From: Chitinophaga sp. 180180018-3 | GTDB taxonomy: Bacteria > Bacteroidota > Bacteroidia > Chitinophagales > Chitinophagaceae | Assembly (NCBI RefSeq): GCF_037893185.1 | Contig: NZ_CP140772.1 | Span: 4,774,001-4,838,000 of the forward strand | Direction of reading: 5' to 3' | DNA length: 64,000 nt | Shown here: positions 27,701 to 36,930 of the stretch, piece after piece | Layout: every line of letters starts with the position of its first letter | Numbering within the stretch: position 1 is the first letter of the stretch | Translations under genes and position numbers: made by a program | The notes under the pieces: generated by a model | Database searches by the model: none | The model's input: only the letters and a program-made list of their open reading frames with translations | What the model was told of the DNA's origin: nothing

Positions 27701-28327
27701 TATATTCTTAATTCTATACGCGCATCTCCTTGCCCCGCTGATCAGATGATCCACACGCTTAACGCTGGCATCGGGCCCCAGCACATCCCTGAACGTTTCC
27801 AGCTCCGACTTGCAGAATCCCTGGCAAACAGTAGCCGCGGCACATATCGGGCAATGGTTCTCTATCAGCAAAAAGCCTTCCTCATCACTTTCAGCATACG
27901 CCATATATCCTTCCCCGTTTCTCAGCTCCGCCAGTGTTTTTACTTTGTCTTCCAGATCAGCTGCTCCCTTCATCGCCAATTGATACTTCGCCTTCGCATC
28001 TTTTGCATTGGCTTCAATCACGGCCTGCAATCCCTGCTCGCCAAACAACTCCCTGGTTTTCTGGATCAGCTTCACCGTAAGATCCGCATGGGTATCAGGA
28101 AAACGGGAATTCCCCGCCGCGGTAAGCGACCATATCTGCTGAGGACGGCCACGTCCTTTTACCTCCGTAGTTGCCTCTACCAGCCCTTCATTAGATAACT
28201 TCAACAATTGGAAACGGGCGCCCTCTGTTGTTACTTTCAACTCTTTCGCCAATGCTGTCAGGGGTTGTGGCCCATTTGCCTTCAATATCCTCAAGGCCTT
28301 TTCGTTATCAGGAAAACTATTAATCAT
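27695..28327 (-). CDS. SufR-like winged-helix regulator with cysteine cluster
   Basis: A 210-residue protein (start MINSFPDNEKALRIL at 28327). The N-terminal winged helix (about 8-75) has LTALAKELKVTTEGARFQLLKLSNEGLVE and wing GRGRPQQIW. The C-terminal part has the cysteine pattern of the SufR/COG2345 group: NHCPICAAATVCQGFC, then GARRCAYRI near the end. These Cys can hold a Fe-S cluster and make the repressor respond to oxidants or iron. It is divergent from superoxide dismutase. A dyad AATAAAC-N5-GTTTATT touches its start codon and covers the -33 element of the sod promoter. The target is inferred. Confidence 0.8.
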   Translation of the reverse strand: MINSFPDNEKALRILKANGPQPLTALAKELKVTTEGARFQLLKLSNEGLVEATTEVKGRGRPQQIWSLTAAGNSRFPDTHADLTVKLIQKTRELFGEQGLQAVIEANAKDAKAKYQLAMKGAADLEDKVKTLAELRNGEGYMAYAESDEEGFLLIENHCPICAAATVCQGFCKSELETFRDVLGPDASVKRVDHLISGARRCAYRIKNIE

Positions 28328-28346
28328 AATAAACAAAGCGTTTATT
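28328..28346. promoter_or_regulatory. Operator-like dyad between the SufR-like gene and sod
   Basis: AATAAAC (28328-28334), 5 bases, GTTTATT (28340-28346): a perfect 7-bp dyad. It abuts the start codon of the regulator gene and overlaps the -33 TTTG of the sod promoter, so a bound protein could repress both directions. Confidence 0.5.
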
Positions 28347-28376
28347 TGGTTTATTATTGCTAAGTTATTACTTTTG
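28345..28376 (+). promoter_or_regulatory. Promoter of sod and the efflux genes
   Basis: TTTG (28345-28348), a 20-base spacer and TACTTTTG (28369-28376) match the Bacteroidota consensus at both elements. The leader would be about 40 nt before the ATG at 28422. Confidence 0.7.
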
Positions 28377-28421
28377 GGTCATAATTAGAAATATCAAACA
28401 TTAACCAGACAATTATAAGTT

Positions 28422-29033
28422 ATGTTACATCAACTTCCCGCGCTTCCATATGCATACAGCGCATTAGAACCTCACTTCGACACCACTACCATGCAGATAC
28501 ACCACGACAAACACCACCAGGCATACGTGGATAATCTGAACAAAGCGATAGCCGGTACTGAACACGAAAATAAAACATTAGACGAACTGGTAGCACAGGC
28601 AGGCAGTATTAGTGTAGCTGTACGCAACAACGGAGGTGGCCACTGGAACCACAGCTTCTTCTGGAAAAGCCTCTCTCCCAATGCCGGCGGCACGCCTGCC
28701 GGCGAGCTGGCAACAGCCATCAACACTACATTCGGCTCGTTCGAAGCATTCAAAGAAAAGTTCAATGCTGCCGGCGTAACCCGCTTCGGCTCGGGTTGGG
28801 CATGGCTGATAGTGAAAGACGGCGCTCTTGCCATTACTTCTACTCCTAACCAGGATAATCCCCTGATGGATGTTGCTGAAATAAAAGGTACGCCTATCCT
28901 GGGCGTGGATGTATGGGAACATTCTTATTACCTCAAATATCAGAACAGGCGTGCTGAATACCTGGCTGCCTTCTGGAACCTGGTGAATTGGGAAGCGGCA
29001 GCACAACTCTATTCCAATATCAAGAAAGCTTAG
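28422..29033 (+). CDS. sodA: Superoxide dismutase, Mn type
   Basis: A 203-residue enzyme that converts superoxide to hydrogen peroxide and oxygen in the cytoplasm; no signal peptide. The metal ligands are His27 (MQIHHDKHH), His77 (HWNHSFFW), Asp163 and His167 (DVWEHSYY). GGGH at 71-74 and Gln144 (NQDNP) are the second-sphere choices typical of Mn rather than Fe enzymes, although cambialistic use cannot be excluded. Length and motifs match the family fully. Three bases separate its stop from the RND adaptor gene, so sod is the first gene of the efflux operon. Confidence 0.95.
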   Translation: MLHQLPALPYAYSALEPHFDTTTMQIHHDKHHQAYVDNLNKAIAGTEHENKTLDELVAQAGSISVAVRNNGGGHWNHSFFWKSLSPNAGGTPAGELATAINTTFGSFEAFKEKFNAAGVTRFGSGWAWLIVKDGALAITSTPNQDNPLMDVAEIKGTPILGVDVWEHSYYLKYQNRRAEYLAAFWNLVNWEAAAQLYSNIKKA

Positions 29034-29036
29034 TCC

Positions 29037-30173
29037 ATGAAACATCTGATATATTTCAGTACAGCAGGCCTGGGGCTGGCATTACTGGGTAGTTGCGGGC
29101 AGCAGCAACCCGTAAGTAATGCTGCCCCACAGCCCTACCCTGTTACTACGCTGACGCCTGCAGCAACACAGCTGCATATGGACTATCCCGCCACCGTTCG
29201 CGGTCAACAGAATATCGAGATCCGGCCCAAAGTAGATGGCTATGTAGCGCAGATACTGGTGGATGAAGGCGCCAGTGTAAAAAAGGGGCAGCTGCTTTTT
29301 AAAATCAGCGCGCCCCAATATGAACAGGAAGTAATCACTGCCCAGGCTGCCATTAAAAGTGCAGAAGCTGCCGTTAACAACGCCAGCATGCAGGTGCGTA
29401 AAACACTGCCACTGGTGAAAAAAGAGATCATCAGCGAATTTGATCTGGAAGCTGCACAACTGGCACTCCAGGCGAAGGAAGCAGCGTTGGCCCAGGCGAA
29501 AGCCGCTTTACAGAATGCAAGAGTGAACCTGGGGTATACCACTATTTACAGTCCGGCCGATGGCGTAATAGGTAGTCTGCCTTATAAAATCGGGAGTCTT
29601 GTTAACAGTAGCAGTGCCCAGCCACTCACCATGCTTTCCGACATCTCCAATATACATGCTTACTTTTCTTTTACAGAACAGCAATTCCTGGAACTGATCA
29701 GCAGCGCAGGGCATACCACTACGGAAGAGGCGCTGAAAAAAATGCCTGCGGCGGAATTGGTGCTTGCTAACGGTAACGTGTATACGGAGAAAGGGAAAAT
29801 AGAAGCAACCGGAGGACAGATCAACACCGGTACCGGCGCTATCAGCATGCGGGCCACGTTCTCCAATAAAGCAGGACTGATTCACAGCGGCAGCAGCGCT
29901 ACCATCCGCATCACGCAACCAGTCAGCAATGCGATGATGGTACCGGCAAAAGCAACTTACGAGATGCAGGGAAAGAAGTTTGTTTTCACCGTCGATACAT
30001 CGGGAACAGCCCATGTCACTGAGATACAGGTGGGCGCCCTTCCTGCCGGGGATGCTTTTATTGTTACCAGTGGATTAAAAGCCGGCGACAGAATCATCAC
30101 CGAGGGAATTGGCTCACTCAAAGAAGGAGATAAAATAAAACCAGTAGCACACGCAGTCACCGCCGCCCGTTAA
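29037..30173 (+). CDS. RND efflux periplasmic adaptor subunit (AcrA/MexA-like lipoprotein)
   Basis: A 378-residue protein with a lipoprotein signal (lipobox LLGSC, Cys20). It contains the membrane-fusion modules in order. First comes a beta-barrel/lipoyl half (IEIRPKVDGYVAQILVDEGASVKKGQLLFKI, about 60-95). Next is an alpha-helical hairpin (about 100-165; QEVITAQAAIKSAEAAVNNAS and AAQLALQAKEAALAQAKAAL), then the second lipoyl half (STIYSPADGVIG-like). The membrane-proximal domain follows from about 210. It links the inner-membrane pump to the outer-membrane channel encoded next. It starts 3 bases after sod. Confidence 0.93.
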   Translation: MKHLIYFSTAGLGLALLGSCGQQQPVSNAAPQPYPVTTLTPAATQLHMDYPATVRGQQNIEIRPKVDGYVAQILVDEGASVKKGQLLFKISAPQYEQEVITAQAAIKSAEAAVNNASMQVRKTLPLVKKEIISEFDLEAAQLALQAKEAALAQAKAALQNARVNLGYTTIYSPADGVIGSLPYKIGSLVNSSSAQPLTMLSDISNIHAYFSFTEQQFLELISSAGHTTTEEALKKMPAAELVLANGNVYTEKGKIEATGGQINTGTGAISMRATFSNKAGLIHSGSSATIRITQPVSNAMMVPAKATYEMQGKKFVFTVDTSGTAHVTEIQVGALPAGDAFIVTSGLKAGDRIITEGIGSLKEGDKIKPVAHAVTAAR

Positions 30174-30207
30174 GCATTTCCGGGCAGCTGTAAAAATATG
30201 CCGGTAT

Positions 30208-30234
30208 CAGTAGCCGCTGGTACCGTAGCTACTG
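30208..30234 (+). other. Hairpin between adaptor and pump genes
   Basis: Stem CAGTAGC/GCTACTG (30208-30214 with 30228-30234), loop 13, followed by CTTTGTCTTGTT. It may be a weak attenuator or an RNA-stability element inside the operon. Confidence 0.4.
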
Positions 30235-30258
30235 CTTTGTCTTGTTAAAATCAATTAT

Positions 30259-33200
30259 ATGCTAAGGAAATTTGTCGATAACCCGGTGCTGTCTACCGTC
30301 ATCTCGATCATCATTGTCATACTTGGGCTACTGGGTCTGCTCTCCCTGCCCATTTCACAATACCCCGAAATTGCGCCGCCCACTGTAGAAGTAGCTGCCG
30401 CTTACCAGGGCGCTAACGCCGACGTAGTGATGAAAAGTGTGATCATTCCATTGGAAGAGCAGATCAATGGTGTAGAGCACATGACCTATATGACTTCCAA
30501 AGCCAGCAACGATGGTACTGCTGTGATCACGGTGAACTTCGAGCAGGGAACAGACCCCGACCTTGCCGCCGTGAACGTACAAAACAGGGTATCCAAAGCC
30601 ACCGGTCTGATGCCGGCGGAAGTAATCAAAACTGGAATCACTACTACCAAAAAGCTGAACAGCGAGATATTGGGATTCCTGTTGTACAGTGAAAATAAAT
30701 CGTACAACGAAAACTTTCTTGATAACTACATGCGCATCAACATTGTGCCGGAGCTGAAAAGGATTTCCGGCGTTGGGGATGTGCAGATATGGAGTGATCA
30801 GGCTTATTCCATGCGCATCTGGCTGAAACCCGATGTCATGGCTTCGCACGGACTGGTGCCTGACGACGTGACAGCTGCGCTCGCAGAGCAGAATATTGAA
30901 GCAGCACCGGGGAAGCTGGGAGAAAACAGTAAGAAAACATTCCAGTATGTATTAAAGTATACAGGCCGCCTGGAAACGCCCGGCCAGTTTGAAAATATTG
31001 TGATCCGGGCTACGAACGACGGGCAGCTGCTTCGCCTCAAAGATGTGGCTAAAGTAGAGCTGGGCGCATTCAACTATGCCTCTGATCTTACTGCACAGGG
31101 TTATCCTTCGTCAGGAGGCGCAGTTAGCCAGACAGCCGGCTCCAATGCCCACGAGATTAACAAACAGATCGAAAAAGTACTGTCGAAAGCGAAAGCCGAT
31201 TTTCCTCCGGGTGTAAAGCTGGCCACCTTTATCAACGTGAACAGCTTCCTGGATGCTTCCATTGCCAAGCTGGTGCAAACCATCTTCGAAGCCTTTATCC
31301 TTGTATTTATCGTGGTATTTATCTTCCTGCAGGATTTCCGTTCTACACTGATACCGGCTATTGCCGTACCGGTGGCTATTATCGGAACATTTTTCTTCCT
31401 GAAGATATTTGGATTTACCCTGAACCTGCTGACGCTGTTTGCGTTGGTACTGGCCATCGGGATAGTGGTCGACGATGCCATTGTGGTGGTAGAAGCAGTA
31501 CATGCAAAAATAGATCAGGGCGCACGATCGGCCAGGAAAGCGACGCTGCATGCCATGAGTGAAATCAGCACCGCTATCGTTTCCATTACCCTGATCATGT
31601 CGGCCGTATTTGTGCCCGTAACATTCATCACCGGTTCGGCAGGTGTATTTTATAAACAGTTTGGTCTGACGCTGGCAGTGGCCATTATCATTTCTGCGGT
31701 GAATGCGCTCACGCTTAGCCCTGCACTGTGTGCGCTGTTGCTGAAACCACATAATGCGCAGGAAAAAGCCGGGCGGCAGCCGTTATTACATCGCTTCTAT
31801 AGCGTGTTTAACGCGGGTTTCGCCGCACTAACGGCAAGGTATATACGTATTATTAAATTATTTGCCGCCCGCAAGTGGCTGGCGCTGGGTAGCATTGCAT
31901 TGTTCACCGGGGTGCTGGTATTTTTAATGAAGACAACACCAACCGGGTTTGTGCCTAATGAAGACTCCGGCGCCATTTACGGCGATATAATATTGCCACC
32001 GGCATCAACGCTGGAACAAACGATGAAGATAGCCGACCAGGTAGACAGTATTGCACGTGCCATGCCCGAAGTAGCCGTTTCTTCCCGGCTGGCAGGTATG
32101 AACCTGATCAGCGGTACGGGAGGCTCCTATGGCGCTATTTTCATTGCGTTGAAACCCTGGAAAGAAAGAACAAAGCCGGGGCAGGATATCAACAGTCTTG
32201 TAGGAAAATTATTTCAGCAAACAGCCGGGATCAAAGGGGCGAATATTATCTTCTTCGCTGCGCCAACGCTGCAGGGCTTCGGCAACAGCAGCGGATTTGA
32301 AGTACAGCTGCAGGACCGCACCGGTGGCAGCTACAAGGATTTCGGCACTACCGTGAATAAATTCATGGTGCAGCTGAACAGCCGGCCGGAGATTATGTAC
32401 GCCGCCACGCCATTCAATACCAACCTGCCGCAATACGAAGTAAAAGTAGATGCAGCCCGCGCCAAAGAAGCAGGAATAGATGTAAATGGTTTATTACGTA
32501 CCCTGCAGGGATATCTTGGAGGAATCTATGCATCAGATTTCAACCGGTTTGGAAAGCAATATAAAGTACTGTTGCAGGCCAACCCGGATTACCGATCGGA
32601 AGAAGCTGATCTGAATAAAATCTTCGTACGCAACAACAAAGGAGAAATGGCGCCGGCATCGGCGTTCATCACCTTAACGAGAACCAGCGGTCCGGAGTTC
32701 ATCAACCGGTTCAACCTGTATACCTCTGCGGCGGTAACCGGCGCACCGAAAGCCGGCTATAGTTCCGGCGATGCCATCAGGGCCATTCGCGAGGTAGCAG
32801 CACAAACGCTGCCCAGAGGTACCAGCTTCGATTTCAGCGCGCTTACCCGCGAGGAGATTTCCAGCGGTAATCAAACTCTGCTCATCTTCGGACTATGCCT
32901 GGTGTTTGTATACTTCCTTCTGAGCGCACAATATAAGAGCTATATACTTCCGCTTGCGGTGTTGTTATCGTTGCCGATAGGACTGGCAGGCGCCTTTATC
33001 TTCGCACGCATCGCCGGGCTGGATAATAATATCTTCCTGCAGATCAGCCTGATCATGCTCATAGGACTGCTGGCAAAAAACGCCATTCTGATAGTAGAAT
33101 TTTCGTTGCAGCGACGACACAGCGGATTAAGCCTGCTCCGCGCAGCTATCTCAGGAGCCGCAGCCCGCCTGCGTCCTATTCTGATGACCTCCTTTGCATT

Positions 33201-33420
33201 CATTTTCGGATTGATGCCGCTGATGCTCGCATCCGGCGTGGGCGCACTGAGTAACCGGTCTATCGGTACCGCAGCAGTAGGTGGGATGCTGATAGGTACG
33301 GTGTTCGGGATATTCGTCATCCCTACCCTGTTCATCATATTCCAGGCCATACAGGAACGTGTAGGCAAACAATCCGTAAAAGCTGAAGAAGAGGAACTGA
33401 CAGAAGAACTGGCGATATAA
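30259..33420 (+). CDS. RND multidrug efflux pump, HAE1 family (AcrB-like)
   Basis: A 1053-residue inner-membrane proton/drug antiporter, full length for AcrB homologues. The start MLRKFVDNPVLSTVISIIIVILGLLGL is the first of 12 helices. TM4 carries the proton-relay pair Asp405-Asp406 (AIGIVVDDAIVVVEA) and TM10 carries Lys940 (GLLAKNAILIVEF). The pore-domain segment SGVGDVQIWSDQAYSMRIWL is in place. It works as a trimer with the adaptor and the TolC-like channel encoded on either side. The substrates are not deducible. It ends with an acidic tail (KAEEEELTEELAI). Confidence 0.95.
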   Translation: MLRKFVDNPVLSTVISIIIVILGLLGLLSLPISQYPEIAPPTVEVAAAYQGANADVVMKSVIIPLEEQINGVEHMTYMTSKASNDGTAVITVNFEQGTDPDLAAVNVQNRVSKATGLMPAEVIKTGITTTKKLNSEILGFLLYSENKSYNENFLDNYMRINIVPELKRISGVGDVQIWSDQAYSMRIWLKPDVMASHGLVPDDVTAALAEQNIEAAPGKLGENSKKTFQYVLKYTGRLETPGQFENIVIRATNDGQLLRLKDVAKVELGAFNYASDLTAQGYPSSGGAVSQTAGSNAHEINKQIEKVLSKAKADFPPGVKLATFINVNSFLDASIAKLVQTIFEAFILVFIVVFIFLQDFRSTLIPAIAVPVAIIGTFFFLKIFGFTLNLLTLFALVLAIGIVVDDAIVVVEAVHAKIDQGARSARKATLHAMSEISTAIVSITLIMSAVFVPVTFITGSAGVFYKQFGLTLAVAIIISAVNALTLSPALCALLLKPHNAQEKAGRQPLLHRFYSVFNAGFAALTARYIRIIKLFAARKWLALGSIALFTGVLVFLMKTTPTGFVPNEDSGAIYGDIILPPASTLEQTMKIADQVDSIARAMPEVAVSSRLAGMNLISGTGGSYGAIFIALKPWKERTKPGQDINSLVGKLFQQTAGIKGANIIFFAAPTLQGFGNSSGFEVQLQDRTGGSYKDFGTTVNKFMVQLNSRPEIMYAATPFNTNLPQYEVKVDAARAKEAGIDVNGLLRTLQGYLGGIYASDFNRFGKQYKVLLQANPDYRSEEADLNKIFVRNNKGEMAPASAFITLTRTSGPEFINRFNLYTSAAVTGAPKAGYSSGDAIRAIREVAAQTLPRGTSFDFSALTREEISSGNQTLLIFGLCLVFVYFLLSAQYKSYILPLAVLLSLPIGLAGAFIFARIAGLDNNIFLQISLIMLIGLLAKNAILIVEFSLQRRHSGLSLLRAAISGAAARLRPILMTSFAFIFGLMPLMLASGVGALSNRSIGTAAVGGMLIGTVFGIFVIPTLFIIFQAIQERVGKQSVKAEEEELTEELAI

Positions 33421-33445
33421 TTTTTAATGATCAAAGCAGATAATA

Positions 33446-34828
33446 ATGAACATCAGATATAAATGGCTGGCGGCACTCGCATTACTGGCAGTCTCCTGTA
33501 AGGTAACCCAACCATACCAACAGCCGGATCCCGGGCCGGCGGCATTGTACCGCGATCATGTTGGCAACGATACCAACAGCATCGCCACCCGGCCGTGGCA
33601 GTATTTCTTTACAGACAGTTTACTGCAACAACTGATAAATCGCGGTATCAACGAAAACCTGGATCTGAAAATAGCCATGCAACGCATTGCGGCAGCCCAG
33701 GCGGCATTCAGACAAAGCAGGCAGGCATTTCTTCCGGACCTGAATGCGACTGCCTCCGTAAAGCAATCACGATTGGCATTCCCGCAGGGGTTCGGACTGA
33801 TCAATACCGCCACGCAGTACGACGCCGGACTAACTGCCAGCTGGGAAGTGGATATATGGGGCAAACTCCGTAGCAGCAAAAAGGCGGCCCAGGCAGCCCT
33901 GCTGAGTACAATAGCCGGCAGGCAGGCCGTACAAAGCAGTCTGATCGCTGATATCGCCGGAACGTATTACACGCTGCTGGCACTGGACGAGCAGCTGCGG
34001 GTACTGCAACAAACCCTCGCCAACCGGAACGAAGATGTAAACAGTATGCGCGATCTGAAAGCTTCCGGTATTGTGAATGGCGCTGCTGTGGTACAAAGCG
34101 AAGCCAATCAATATGCGGCAGCAGTGGCTATCCCTGATGTAAAGCGGCAAATCAGGGAAACAGAAAACGCCCTGAGCATACTGCTGACACTGCCTCCGGG
34201 GGCCATCCGGCGCAGTGCGCTGCCAGCCCAGCAATTGCCCGGCAATCTATCTACCGGTATACCCGCCCAACTCCTTAGCCGGCGGCCCGATGTACAAGCG
34301 GCAGAACTGCTGTTCCGTAATACATTTGAACAGACCAACGTAGCCCGTACTGCCTTCTATCCCAGCCTGAACATCACTGCCTCCGGTGGATTTTCGAGCT
34401 TCGATTTCGCCAAATGGTTCACCAGCGACGGACTGTTTGCCAATATCATTGGCGGCATCACACAACCAGTTTTCAACAAGGGATTGAATAAGGCCCGTCT
34501 TGCAACCGCGCAGGCCCAACAACAGGAAGCCCTGTACAATTTCAGTAAAGTTATGCTGGCTGCGGGAAAAGAAGTATCTGATGCGCTTTATTCTCTCGAA
34601 TCAGTAACAGAAAAAAAAGAAAACCGGGAAAAGCAACTGGCGTCACTGGAGAAGGCGGTCGACTTTACCAAAGAATTGTTGCGCTACAGTTCTACCACCA
34701 ACTACACCGATGTACTGACCTCAGAACAAAATCTACTCAACGCACAGATTGGTAAGATCAACGATCAGTTACAGCAATGGCAGGCGGTGATTGCATTGTA
34801 TCATGCAGTGGGTGGAGGCGCCAATTAA
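33446..34828 (+). CDS. TolC-like outer-membrane efflux channel (OprM/NodT family lipoprotein)
   Basis: A 460-residue lipoprotein (signal MNIRYKWLAALALLAVSC, lipobox LAVSC). It contains the duplicated outer-membrane efflux protein repeat: LIDKGINENLDLKIA-type helix motif near 70 (LLQQLINRGINENLDLKIAM), a periplasmic helix with IAAAQAAFRQSRQAFLPDL, and the inter-repeat SRRPDVQAAELLFRNTFEQTNVARTAFYPSL. These are NodT/OprM hallmarks. It forms the trimeric exit duct of the RND system. It starts 25 bases after the pump gene. Confidence 0.93.
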   Translation: MNIRYKWLAALALLAVSCKVTQPYQQPDPGPAALYRDHVGNDTNSIATRPWQYFFTDSLLQQLINRGINENLDLKIAMQRIAAAQAAFRQSRQAFLPDLNATASVKQSRLAFPQGFGLINTATQYDAGLTASWEVDIWGKLRSSKKAAQAALLSTIAGRQAVQSSLIADIAGTYYTLLALDEQLRVLQQTLANRNEDVNSMRDLKASGIVNGAAVVQSEANQYAAAVAIPDVKRQIRETENALSILLTLPPGAIRRSALPAQQLPGNLSTGIPAQLLSRRPDVQAAELLFRNTFEQTNVARTAFYPSLNITASGGFSSFDFAKWFTSDGLFANIIGGITQPVFNKGLNKARLATAQAQQQEALYNFSKVMLAAGKEVSDALYSLESVTEKKENREKQLASLEKAVDFTKELLRYSSTTNYTDVLTSEQNLLNAQIGKINDQLQQWQAVIALYHAVGGGAN

Positions 34829-34912
34829 AGTGGACTACCTGCCATATCCAATCTGGCACCCTGGAGGATCCAGGCAAGGGTTTACCTTTACCACATTTAA
34901 ACCAGCTACAAC

Positions 34913-35740
34913 ATGAACGTACAGGTACAAAAGCAAAAGGCGGAGCAATTCAGGGCATTACATCATACAGGGAAAATATTACTGCTGCCCAATGTATGGG
35001 ATTACATCAGTACCCGGCTGGTGGCCCATTGCAACCTGCCGGCGATTGCTACCGCCAGTATTGCCACTGCATTGGCGAACGGATATCCCGATGGCGAAGC
35101 CATACCGTTCGGCCGATTGCTGGAAGTAGTACGCAGTATCGTACAGGCCGCCGGTGAGCTTCCTGTGACAGTGGATATTGAAAGGGGATTTGCCGGATCA
35201 CTGCCGGAGTTGCAGCACAACATTGCTCAGCTCATCACGGCAGGAGCGGTAGGTATTAATATAGAAGACAGCGATGCCGGCCATCAGCATCTGACGCCTG
35301 TTGCCGTACAATGCGAAAAGATATCTGCCATCCGGGATGTGGCCCGGGATATGGGAGTACCGTTATTCATCAATGCGAGAACAGATGCTTTCATTTCGGC
35401 TAATGTCAGCGATCCGGTGGAAGAAAGTATCCGGCGGGCGGACGCCTATGCCGGGGCAGGCGCCGACGGCGTATTTCCCATCAGGATTGATACGTATGAA
35501 GCTATAACGGCCATCACTACACGAACTTCATTACCTGTGAATGTATTAATGATACCACCGGTAGCTGATCTGAAAAAGCTGGAGGCAGCGGGTATAGCCC
35601 GGGTGAGCTTTGGGCCCAGGTTATTCAGTCTTGCGCTGACCAATATGAAAGAAGCCGTAGAAGCGCTGCTCCAGGGCGAAAGCCAGGCCTTTTCGGAACG
35701 AACATTACTGCCACCCGACGCGCTGCACCAGCTGCTGTAA
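34913..35740 (+). CDS. Isocitrate lyase/PEP mutase superfamily protein
   Basis: A 275-residue TIM-barrel protein of the ICL/PEPM superfamily. It has LPNVWDYISTRLVAHCNLPAIATASIATA at the start, VTVDIERGFAG for the Mg-binding strand, GINIEDSDAGHQHL, VPLFINARTDAFI, and ARVSFGPRLFSLALTNM at the C-terminus. The KKCGH active-site loop of true isocitrate lyase is missing, so it probably cleaves or forms another C-C or C-P bond in a 2-oxo acid; the substrate is unknown. It lies 84 bases behind the efflux channel gene, with near-consensus TACCTTTA upstream, so it may have its own promoter. Confidence 0.85.
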   Translation: MNVQVQKQKAEQFRALHHTGKILLLPNVWDYISTRLVAHCNLPAIATASIATALANGYPDGEAIPFGRLLEVVRSIVQAAGELPVTVDIERGFAGSLPELQHNIAQLITAGAVGINIEDSDAGHQHLTPVAVQCEKISAIRDVARDMGVPLFINARTDAFISANVSDPVEESIRRADAYAGAGADGVFPIRIDTYEAITAITTRTSLPVNVLMIPPVADLKKLEAAGIARVSFGPRLFSLALTNMKEAVEALLQGESQAFSERTLLPPDALHQLL

Positions 35741-35833
35741 GAAAACTCGTAAGACATAATGCTATGAATAGTTTTTCCTGCGGGTAAAATGGGATTAATT
35801 GTATATTTAGTCCTCATATCTTTACTCATTTTC

Positions 35834-36859
35834 ATGAAATACACTACTCTGGGCAAATCTGGCCTTATCGTATCCAAACTATCCTTTGGCGCCATGACCT
35901 TCGGCAGCGATCCATCCATGCCAAGCGTTTACAAAGTTTCGGAAACCGACGCCAACGCGATGGTTGGCAAAGCGCTCGACAGCGGGATTAATTTCTTTGA
36001 TACAGCCGACGGCTATGCCGGCGGGCAATCAGAGCTCATGTTGGGCAAACTGCTGGCGCCACGGCGTCAGGAGGTAATTATTACCACCAAGGTTGGGTTC
36101 CGGACGGGACAGCCGATAACACAGGCGGGGCTGTCGCGCCGGCACATATTGTACTCCTGCGAGCAGAGCCTGAAACGACTTGGCACCGACTACATTGATC
36201 TGTACGTCCTGCACAAGGAAGATCCTTACACACCGCTTGAAGAAACGCTGGCTGCGCTGGACGACCTCGTTAAAGCGGGCAAGGTAAGATACGTGGGATT
36301 CTCGAACTGGTCGGCCTGGAAAGCGGCCGTGGCCCATCAGATGCAGCTGCACAACGGCTGGAGTTCATTCGTTAATGCACAGCTCAACTACTCACTGGTA
36401 GGTCGCGATGCGGAACACGACCTGATACCGTTCATGCAATATGGCGGATTAGGCATGACCGTGTGGAGCCCGTTAGCCAGTGGCTTTCTGAGCGGCAAGT
36501 ACACCCGCGAAAATCTGAAAGATGAAAACAACCGGCTGTCGGGTTTCGATTTGATCCCTACCGATAAGGAACATGGTTTCCGGATCATTGAAAAGATCCG
36601 GGAAATAGCACCTGCCTATAACGCCACCGTGGCGCAGGTATCACTGGCATGGCTACTTAGCAAACCTGTTGTATCCAGTGTCATTATCGGTGCTTCTAAA
36701 ATGCATCAGCTCGAAGATAATCTGAAGGCAGCGGATGTGGAGTTATCTGCCGCAGATGTAGCCACATTGGATGAAATATCCCGTATAGCTGCGCCGTACC
36801 CACATTGGTTTAATCAGATGCTGGTGGATCCGGTGCATAAGGAAAGAATTACGAATTAG
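35834..36859 (+). CDS. Aldo/keto reductase
   Basis: A 341-residue NADPH-dependent oxidoreductase of the AKR (alpha/beta)8 fold. The start is at 35834 (MKYTTLGKSGLIVSKLSFG); the longer frame adds an unlikely hydrophobic stretch. The catalytic tetrad is visible: Asp and Tyr in FFDTADGYAGG, Lys in IITTKVGF and His in LYVLHKEDPYTPL. The cofactor phosphate site SVIIGASKMHQLEDNLKA is near the C-terminus. It resembles the YakC/Tas-type aldehyde reductases. The exact substrate is not known. The gene ends 2 bases before palindromic element B. Confidence 0.92.
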   Translation: MKYTTLGKSGLIVSKLSFGAMTFGSDPSMPSVYKVSETDANAMVGKALDSGINFFDTADGYAGGQSELMLGKLLAPRRQEVIITTKVGFRTGQPITQAGLSRRHILYSCEQSLKRLGTDYIDLYVLHKEDPYTPLEETLAALDDLVKAGKVRYVGFSNWSAWKAAVAHQMQLHNGWSSFVNAQLNYSLVGRDAEHDLIPFMQYGGLGMTVWSPLASGFLSGKYTRENLKDENNRLSGFDLIPTDKEHGFRIIEKIREIAPAYNATVAQVSLAWLLSKPVVSSVIIGASKMHQLEDNLKAADVELSAADVATLDEISRIAAPYPHWFNQMLVDPVHKERITN

Positions 36860-36860
36860 G

Positions 36861-36915
36861 AATTACGAAATAGAGCGAAGGCCTTAGCGAAAGGTCTTCG
36901 CTCTATTTCGTAATT
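36861..36915. repeat. Palindromic element B between convergent genes
   Basis: Arms 36861-36885 and 36891-36915 pair over 25 bp with one G-T wobble, loop AGCGA. The core AGAGCGAAGGCCTTAGCGA matches elements A and C. Flanking GAATTA-type sequence is also shared. It lies between the aldo/keto reductase (+) and the SRPBCC gene (-). Confidence 0.85.
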
Positions 36916-36930
36916 CGTAACTCTTTCCCG

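Noticed and set aside
34913..35740. Isocitrate lyase (aceA) of the glyoxylate cycle
   Set aside because: Only 275 residues and no KKCGH catalytic loop; it belongs to the broader ICL/PEP-mutase superfamily.
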